Positions 56,786-64,000 of a stretch of 64,000 nucleotides of DNA are shown in pieces. The translations under genes were made by a program, and so were the position numbers. The stretch covers positions 30,241,274-30,305,273 of the forward strand of contig OZ037766.1 of the NCBI GenBank assembly GCA_964035545.1. Reading direction: 5' to 3'. Positions within the stretch are counted from its first letter, which is position 1; every line of letters begins with the position of its first letter. This stretch comes from Bugula neritina. Lineage: Eukaryota; Bryozoa; Gymnolaemata; Cheilostomatida; Bugulidae. The notes under the pieces were generated by a model that saw only the letters and a list, made by a program, of their open reading frames with translations, had not been told where the DNA came from and made no database searches.

Positions 56786-57893
56786 ATGAGAACTCTGGTA
56801 TTGATATTCTTGTTGGTATGTGTGATGATAGCGGCCGCCTCTCAAGCTCATTTTAGACAAAGAGGGGGAAACTTTGTTAACCGTCGGCAAGGAGTTCTAA
56901 GTAAGTATAAATTGCTAATTTGTTGTATATACAAAGATAATTACTATAATCAAATAAAATGATGAAAAATATAATTTGTTGACGGATAAGATGCACTTAT
57001 TGTAAGTTTGAAGCAGCAAAATTATTCTGTCATTTAAATCCTGTTTAGTTCTTCAAAACCTTAATTGTATATTACTCTAAGAAAATTTTTTGAAATATTT
57101 GAAAATAAAAACTTGGATAAAATGGGATATGTTTTTAAATAAAATTAAATTATTTTCAATTGTTTATTTATGATACCAAAAAAAGCAATAAAATTATTTT
57201 TTATATCATATATATATAGAGCAGTGGAAAGTTTCACATATCAGTTTTAAAACTTACCATTGAATTAAAAATAATTTGGCAATTTTAGTTTAATTTATTT
57301 ATTATTTCATAAGCAATGAAATATGCAAATATCTTCAATTAATAAACATTTTAACTTTTATGACCAATTTTCTATAGTTCTGTTACCTGTATATACCTGT
57401 TTGTATCTATACTCTTCTTAGCTGATATTAAAAAGTGGGCTAAGGGTAGAAAGCCTTTAGAAAACATTACTAAAAGTCGGGTATAAAGTGAGAGTGTACA
57501 AATTGTCACTTGATTAATTTTGAATTTTTGTTAATTTTCAAAGAAAATTTAAATTATATCTTAATATTTATAAATATTTTCATGTTTATTTATGTGCATT
57601 ACTGCCATGAATTAAAGAAATGTTTTAGATTATGTTATTTTGCACAATACACGTGTGAATAGTAATAAGTTAATACATGCTATATATGAATGATTTGAAT
57701 GTGAACCATGCTTTCATACATTACAGGCAGAAGATGCAATAGCTGTTTCAGAAGAGCTGAGGCTTTTTGTCACAGACAGCATTTGAGTCACCAGAAATGC
57801 CGAATTGAGACGAATATTCGATGTGGACATATTTGCAACAGGAGGGGCCATAGACTTGCTTTTTCACAAAAAGCTTTAAATCACAAAAAGTAA
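56786..57893 (+). CDS. Small secreted six-cysteine cationic peptide
   Basis: Exons 56786-56900 and 57727-57893, with an 826-bp phase-1 intron, encode 93 residues. Residues 1-21 are a typical signal peptide (MRTLVLIFLLVCVMIAAAS...). A basic segment HFRQRGG...NRRQGVLSRR follows; it could be a propeptide, as it ends in a dibasic site. The cysteine domain has Cys42, 45, 53, 63, 71 and 75, spaced C-X2-C-X7-C-X9-C-X7-C-X3-C, rich in Arg and His. A short basic tail ends ALNHKK. No acidic cluster is present, so the mature peptide is strongly cationic. Spacing around Cys1-3 and Cys4-6 is identical to the long mucin-like members at 1-19 kb, and the intron phase and ATGAGAACT start are shared. Size, charge and disulfide number suggest an antimicrobial-type peptide, but no known family was recognised. 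Confidence 0.8.
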
Positions 57894-57899
57894 ATTAAA

Positions 57900-59820
57900 C
57901 AGCTACAAATTGTCTTTTATTGAGTGTTTGCGTTTATTTTTGCTTTATTGCATCCTTGTAACAATTTGTTTTTTCTTTTGTTTAAATATTTGTAAAAGAA
58001 CAAGATTGATAAACATATTGTTTCAAGTTTACACTGTTTACATTGACTAAAATAGTTTTAAACCACACTTTAATTATATTTTGATGTTTTGGAAGAACAA
58101 ATATTTTGTCGTTTAAAATTAAATAAATAATATTTGCAATAATACATACCATACTATAGATTTGTCATCACATTGAAGATAATATCTTGAGCATAAACTT
58201 TATAAGACACAAATTGCTTGGTCTGAGTCTCTTATAATTTGATTCAACAAACTTTCAACTGTACTGTGAGATGCTTTAGTCATTACAATAAACGTTCTCA
58301 TAAAACTTTTAACTTTTAAATTGTGAAAATTAAACTTTTATTCATTCTACTATAAAAAAAACAACATTTTCTTCTTCTATAATGTAAGTCGTAAATTCAG
58401 CAGAAAATTATTCTCTTAACTGCTTTCCTTATTAAATAACTAAACATTTATTCGGCAAGATGCAAGTGCTCAAACCTAATGTTTTATTCAGTTTTATTTT
58501 TTTATATACAAAATGAGCTAAAATAGCAAAAACCTTTCCTTGAATAATCAACATAATTTTGCTATATACACTTTTTATTCCCTGCCTAATTTATTTCCTG
58601 ACACATATATACATCATTTCAATTTAAGAACACCTATAACACTCGTGTCTATTTGCATGTCTGCCAAATCTATATTATACCTGCATGAACAAATATTGTT
58701 TATTTTAGGACTTTTATATATATAATACTATTTAAAAACCAAACACTTAATCTCATGTGAAATATAAGAAACAAAGTGCTAAAGGTGTTCATTATAGAAT
58801 ACATAATAGACTTATGCAGGTGCTAGAGGCCTTGCTAATTTTGCTAACTGATTTTGCCTGTGTCTAAATAGCTTTTAAATAGTATAATATATATATATTG
58901 TAATGATTTGTATAAGCAATCAATTGTAAGTGGCAAAAACTTTCCCTATTTTTTCATTCATGTTAACCTTGCCATGTTTATAGAATTAAATATAGCATTT
59001 CTATAAATCAACTGCATGCCACCAGCAATGCTGTCTTTTTTAACTAGGAAAACCTTTGCAAGAAAACCAGCTTAACATACAGTCTTTTTTATAAATATTT
59101 TATCTGCTGTTATATATGTTTTTTAACAAAATTTTAGTATTTTCTCAGTTTCATGCTTTAAATTAGCATTTATGTATTATATTATAGTTGCTATATTGCC
59201 ATAGCCTCAGATTAAAGTTGGTGGCACTAAAACTACAGTCTATAATGTATAGATTCCAAGCTATCATTTTCCTTCTACCTGCAATACACAACATTTAATA
59301 TAATTTTGCTTTAGGTGTAATCAATTTGTTATAATTCTATTGGAAAATTTTAGCAGCTTATTGTACTTTAGGTGTTGTGATTGCATATCAATATAATTTC
59401 TCAAAATCTTTCAAGTTAAAGTTCTGTGCAACTCTTTTAATGCAAAAGTCAATTTGATTTCGGTTAATTAACTTTTTTGTTTGATTTTTCAGTTTCTTAT
59501 ATGCATTCAAATATACTATTAAATTTTTTATAAATGTGATAAAACTTTTGCTGTCAAAATTTATGGATCATTTTATTAACATTAAAAAACAAGCAATTTG
59601 CATTTAGTTCATGCAATAAAATAACATTTGAATGCAATTTCAATTTGTTATGAGTTGTTTTGCTCATAAACAATAAAAAATTAAAACAATGTTACTTAAC
59701 TTATATACTAATTTGAAATATGTTACCAAATAGACAATTAACTGGTTTAAACAAAAAAGAATAAACAAACACAACAATTCAACAGCTGGAAATAAAAGCA
59801 GACATGATCTAAAGTTCAAG
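57900..59820. other. Non-coding AT-rich region between convergent genes
   Basis: No gene. It separates the two convergent six-cysteine genes. Confidence 0.45.
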
Positions 59821-59827
59821 TATTCTT

Positions 59828-60712
59828 TTATTTTCCAACTGCAATAGGTCTAGGGAAAATAGGTTGGCCAGGTCTAGGGAAGATAGGTTGGCCAGGTCGT
59901 CCAACAATAGGCCTGATAGGCCTGAATGGCCTAATAGGTCTGAATGGCCTGATTGGTCTAGGTCGGTTACAAATTCTTCTGCATCTACCAAAGAATGTGG
60001 TTCCGCATCTTCTGCTTTGATTTCTTCTTCCACTGCAGCGACGATCTTCCTGTCTGAAGCAAGCACCGCATCTTCTACCTAAAAATTAGAAACAATAATG
60101 TTCAGATTATCTCTAGAATAAGGTGTGATTATGAAATTTGCTTTAAAAAGTTCTCTAAGGTCTAAGGTGTTATTTTAATAAAAAATGGAGTTTAATTTTA
60201 TATAATAAATACACTTTATTTAACGTATGTTTTTTATCTTTAGTGTCTAAAACTTATTGATTGATTACAAAAATATTAGATTTAGCAACAAATAGTGTTA
60301 GAAACATTAAAATCATGCTTGTTTGATTTTTAAAATATTTTGAAATAATAAGTCTTGAAAGGAACAATAAAATTGGCACCGTGTGTTTAGTAATATATCT
60401 TCAGTTACGTGTTTTTAATTTTTAGGCTGTTGATTTCAATCAGTACTTCCATAGTGTCCTACATGGACCTCAAGTAATCTAATATTAAAATCCCACTGTA
60501 TGAAATAATTGAGAGAGCTATCAATTTACTGATTGCCATCTTATCATACAATGCAATATTGTTTTATTGTGTCATGTTGCTAGTTGTTCTAATTTAAATA
60601 AGGCATATAGTGCAATACACTTACTGCGAATTGCTCCTCGACGATCAAATTGAGCAGAAACCATCACCATCATCACACAGATCAACAAGGATACCAAAAT
60701 CAGAGTTCTCAT
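59828..60712 (-). CDS. Secreted six-cysteine peptide with Pro/Arg-rich repeat tail
   Basis: Exons 60712-60625 and 60078-59828, with a 546-bp phase-1 intron, encode 112 residues. The signal peptide is about residues 1-20 (MRTLILVSLLICVMMVMVSA) and the mature protein would start QFDRRG. Cys33, 36, 44, 54, 62 and 66 give C-X2-C-X7-C-X9-C-X7-C-X3-C, the same as the 57 kb gene. The 46-residue tail is built of PIRPFR units followed by two RPGQPIFP units. It is rich in Pro and Arg with no acidic residue, resembling proline-arginine-rich antimicrobial peptides, some of which (crustacean arasins) also pair such a region with a cysteine module. It is divergent from and convergently oriented to the 57 kb gene. 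An AATAAA overlaps the stop codon. Antimicrobial function is inference. Confidence 0.85.
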
Positions 60713-61107
60713 TTTTGCAGCTTTCTACAAGATCATAAAACTGCAATGCTCCTAAACTAGTTATTGGAAACATTTTCATAATTAGTTTAGTTAGCTAACA
60801 TATGTACATCTTTTTCTATTCACTTACCAAAAGGCTTTTTAGATAATTTAAATTTAACTAATGTGCACAATTTATACTTTATCAAATGTACATAAATTTT
60901 TGCCAAACTTTTAAATTGTTCAACTCAAAGCAAGGTGTTACAGTTGATGAATGCATTGAAATAAATTTGAAAATGCTTTCAACTTTTTACTATCTGCAGA
61001 ACAGTTTGAAAAAAAGTTTGTTTTATAAAAGTACCTGATAAGTTTTCTTCCCAAAAGTGCTTCTTTATCAAGATGATATCCTATGAATATTTCAGTCATT
61101 GCGCGAC

Positions 61108-61114
61108 TTTTATA
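61108..61114 (-). promoter_or_regulatory. TATA box of the 59828-60712 gene
   Basis: TATAAAA on the minus strand (GGTATAAAAGTCGCG). A non-coding exon probably ends ...ACTTATCAG before GTACTTTT (near 61035). An acceptor CTTGTAG precedes AAAGCTGCAAAAATG. Confidence 0.6.
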
Positions 61115-61199
61115 CCTAATTTTTGTTGCGTTGGACATCCCATTCATCAAATACTGATTAGGTTCCTTTTTTCAATCAAAGATTTTTTAAATATTACAG

Positions 61200-63635
61200 T
61201 GCAAAAATTGACAGGTAAATTATAAATTTGATCTGAGTGTCCGTTACGTGTGAATTTTAATTGGAATACTGCGAGTGGTGTCAGTAGATTTCACTGTGTG
61301 ATTTAAGATGTATTAATGACTAATAAAGTGCGATTTTGTGTAAGGCAAGACGACTCCTAAAAAGCAATATAAAATATGCTCCGGATTGTAAGTTATAGCA
61401 TTCTAATATTTGTGCTTTTCAATTATTTAAAATTATTTACAAGAAAATTTGTATCTTTTAATTCAAGCTTTATTATTACCTAAATTGTTTAAAAAGCTCT
61501 AAAATTAGGTTATATATAGGCTATCATATATTATATTTGGTTAGCTTTTTATTAAGATCTTGTGCACGCTATTATAAAGCTGTACCTATAGTTACGTATG
61601 GGCATAACATTTTTTAATTGAATTTAATTCAATATTCTAATCAAGTTAAAAAAATAATCCTGCTGCATGGAAAGACTATAACAATTTTTTGTTTTGTAAA
61701 AGTTATAAATCCTAAGTTAGTATATTATTATAACAATGTACAGTGTTAAACATTGAATCTTTTATACCATCTTGAAAGTTCTGATATATAGTTGCCAGTG
61801 AAAAATTTTTAGTTTTATTGATTGCATTCTTTTAAAAAGTTGCTTGTGTGATTGTAAACTATATGGACAGCGTGAGTGAATGTAGAACTATTTAAAATAT
61901 TTTCACTGATGTACGAGGAATAATACTATTATATTTCCTTTAAACACATTGTGCAATAAATCTTATTTCTGATATTCTTTTTTTCTATTTATATAACCGT
62001 TGACAAGTTTATAGGTAAGCTGGATTTTCTAGATACTGCTTTCTGATAAATGTTTTTTTTTAAACAGGAAAAGATCTTATATTTATGACATTGCTTATAA
62101 ACATTGCCAACTTCTGGCCTTTAATGTCTATAATTGCTTAATGCATTACATATACTAGTAAAATATGTAAGGGTCAAATAAATTATTTCAAACACAAAAT
62201 TTAATTTTCCAAAGAATACCTAGCATTATCAAAATGCAAATACAGAAAATGTATCCAAACTATATGCCTTTATTGTACCTACAGATTTTATGCATGAGAA
62301 AAGTTACACAGCCTCTTATTTTAACTATACTGAAACATTTTTGAAATTAGAAAAAATGTTATTTAGTAATATGAAAGACATCTTTCCTAAAAGTGCTAAA
62401 GCTGCAATGATTGTAACTTGATAATTTTCATTGATATTTTAGCAGTTGACTTTTAAAAATATTATATTTATTTTTTTTAGTCAATTGTTAATTTAGTTAA
62501 ATTTTTTTAGAAATTCGTTTAATAAACAATATAAGTAAAAAAGTTCAAAGGTTAAACTGGGGCTACAATTTTTTTTTATATTTAGTGAGATGATCAAAGG
62601 TCTAAATCGAAAATTTCAAAAAACTTTATTAAATCTAAGTTGCAGCATTAAGCAAACTATATACTATAAATTTGTTGCATTTCATTTAGGTGGTTTGCTT
62701 TATTATATTTCTTGCTTGTTACATAATATGAAGAACAATTCTTTGTTTGTGAAAAATAGGAATCACACTTACTGTATGTATAATCAATCTTGCAAATATA
62801 AATTATATTGTATAAATAAAAGGAGAAAAAGTACAGAAGTGCAAAGACCAATACAATTATTGCAATAGGAAATTCTGATTGAATTACATTAAAGGATATC
62901 AAAATGTACATAGCTAGTCGCAATATCAGGCATCTACTTTCAGATCAATTGATTTCGCAACAGAATGTTATTTTCTCAGAACCGTCATCTTAAAGTTTTA
63001 TTGTGCTGTTTGTTGGCCTTCAGTCAAAAAACTAAATTATGTTTCAAAAACACAGTATATTTAATAGCATTCCGAGTCGGGTCACTAACTAAGGCACATA
63101 GGTGCCAAAAATATATATTATATCAAAGCAAACCAAATATGCTAACTTGGTGTTTAGTGTCATTTTGAGATCATCATTCATTTTTGCTTGCCAAGAATTA
63201 TTTTCAGTTACTTCTAGCAAACAGTTCTGAACACAATTGCCTGTAATTATGTGGAGTATATCATATATATGTTATGAGAATGTAATTATATTGGTGGCTA
63301 AAATGATTAAATCTACAGAGCCATAAATCTTCAGCTGTAGTGAGCCACTTCTTTGCGTTGACATGCTTATAGAGAGTATTTCCTAGTGGATAGTTGCGTT
63401 GAAGTATCTTCCCAGTAATTGTGCCACACTTAATGGAACTTTTAATATGTAGCAACTACTTGTATAACATTATAAGTATTTTCATATTTCCAAGCTATAA
63501 CTTAAATTCTTGAAGATAAAATATTTTAATGTTAGTTTAGTACTGTTAAAATCACTATTTAATTCTTTAGTGAATCAAGTTCTTTTCTATAAAAAAAAAA
63601 CTCACACAAGTCTATAGTTGCTATATATATCCTTG
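61200..63635. other. Non-coding AT-rich stretch
   Basis: No gene was supported. The frame at 62590-62868 has no signal peptide, domain or splice context and overlaps an equally long opposite frame. Confidence 0.4.
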
Positions 63636-63639
63636 TGAG

Positions 63640-63816
63640 AAACACCTGATAGAATGGGTTTTGTTAGAACAAGCTAAGGACTTGTTCTGATGATGCACAG
63701 GAGTAATCAAGACTGGATGCTCTTCCTAACATCACCAATGGCCTTTGTCAAGGTTCGAACCCATGACTTCATGTTCACAACGCAAACGCTTTAACCCCTA
63801 AACCACGGCTGCTCCA
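63640..63816 (-). repeat. tRNA-derived SINE
   Basis: On the minus strand a tRNA-like head (GTGGTTTAGGGGTTAA as A-box region, GGTTCGAACC as a perfect B box at 63752-63761) is followed by a body with GTTAGGAAGAGCATCCAGTC. This is the usual layout of invertebrate SINEs. Confidence 0.65.
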
Positions 63817-64000
63817 TATCAAGTTCTTTTCTATATAAACTTAATAAAATATTATAAAATGCAAAGATATATTAATTTTCAACTGAGGATGTAAATTACT
63901 ATTTATTATACAGCTGCTAATTAAATCTCAAGAAACTTTTTTCTGAATTTCTATAATCCAACTTTTTTAAAGCAGATTCTATTTAAGCTTTATTATCTTG

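Noticed and set aside
62590-62868. 92-codon hypothetical protein
   Set aside because: An overlapping opposite frame of similar length, no motif and random-looking composition.

Overview
This is AT-rich nuclear DNA from an invertebrate animal. The visible genes are split by introns with GT-AG borders, and the rest is remnants of LTR and non-LTR retrotransposons, tRNA-like SINEs, foldback elements and long simple-sequence arrays. No rRNA, mitochondrial or bacterial operon structure is present. A lophotrochozoan-type marine or freshwater invertebrate would fit, but the sequence alone does not name the species.

The most interesting content is a dispersed family of small secreted cationic proteins. 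Six loci plus one pseudogene copy are visible: three on + in 0.8-10.6 kb, one on - at 18.6-19.9 kb, a decayed copy at 40.1 kb, and a shorter convergent pair at 56.5-57.9 kb (+) and 59.8-61.1 kb (-). Loci with a visible 5' end share one architecture: a TATA box, a probable non-coding first exon, a coding exon for a signal peptide, a phase-1 intron, and a second coding exon. The second exon carries six cysteines spaced C-X2-C-X7-C-Xn-C-X7-C-X3-C. In the 56-61 kb pair Xn is 9 residues. In the 1-19 kb group Xn has become a roughly 60-90 residue Arg/Lys/Gly-rich stretch, and a Thr/Pro mucin-like tail follows Cys6. The 60 kb gene instead ends in a Pro/Arg repeat tail like those of proline-arginine-rich antimicrobial peptides. 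I recognise no named family; a secreted defence or matrix/adhesion role is an inference.

Family members differ in health. The 1 kb gene has lost Cys5, Cys6 and the mucin tail. The 3.6 kb gene has one in-frame TAA in an otherwise open exon 2. The 9.8 kb locus has an intact exon 2 but no visible first exon. The 19 kb, 57 kb and 60 kb genes look complete. Shared 3' flanks (7.3, 10.5 and 18.4 kb; 10.4-10.9 and 40.7-41.3 kb) show that the group spread by segmental duplication with inversion.

Between and after these genes lie: a gypsy-type integrase remnant (2.5-3.1 kb); several non-LTR retrotransposon fragments (14, 16.7-18, 23.4, 27.6, 50.3 kb); GAGTA/GGGTA/GGGCA/GAGTG pentanucleotide arrays tied to a repeated roughly 330-bp unit (15.8-18.2, 20.2, 37.2-39.3 kb); a 65-bp minisatellite (12.6-13.5 kb); and foldback/MITE elements (5.6, 8.0, 31.3, 32.8 kb). 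A BEL/Pao-like element (43.0-48.0 kb) has a 1269-codon ORF with protease and integrase but no reverse transcriptase. At 52.9-53.6 kb a nearly perfect 306-bp inverted repeat carries a hammerhead ribozyme in each arm, in the style of Penelope-like retroelements. The rest is mostly AT-rich non-coding sequence with a few low-confidence exon candidates (24.8, 28.3-32.2, 35.3 kb).
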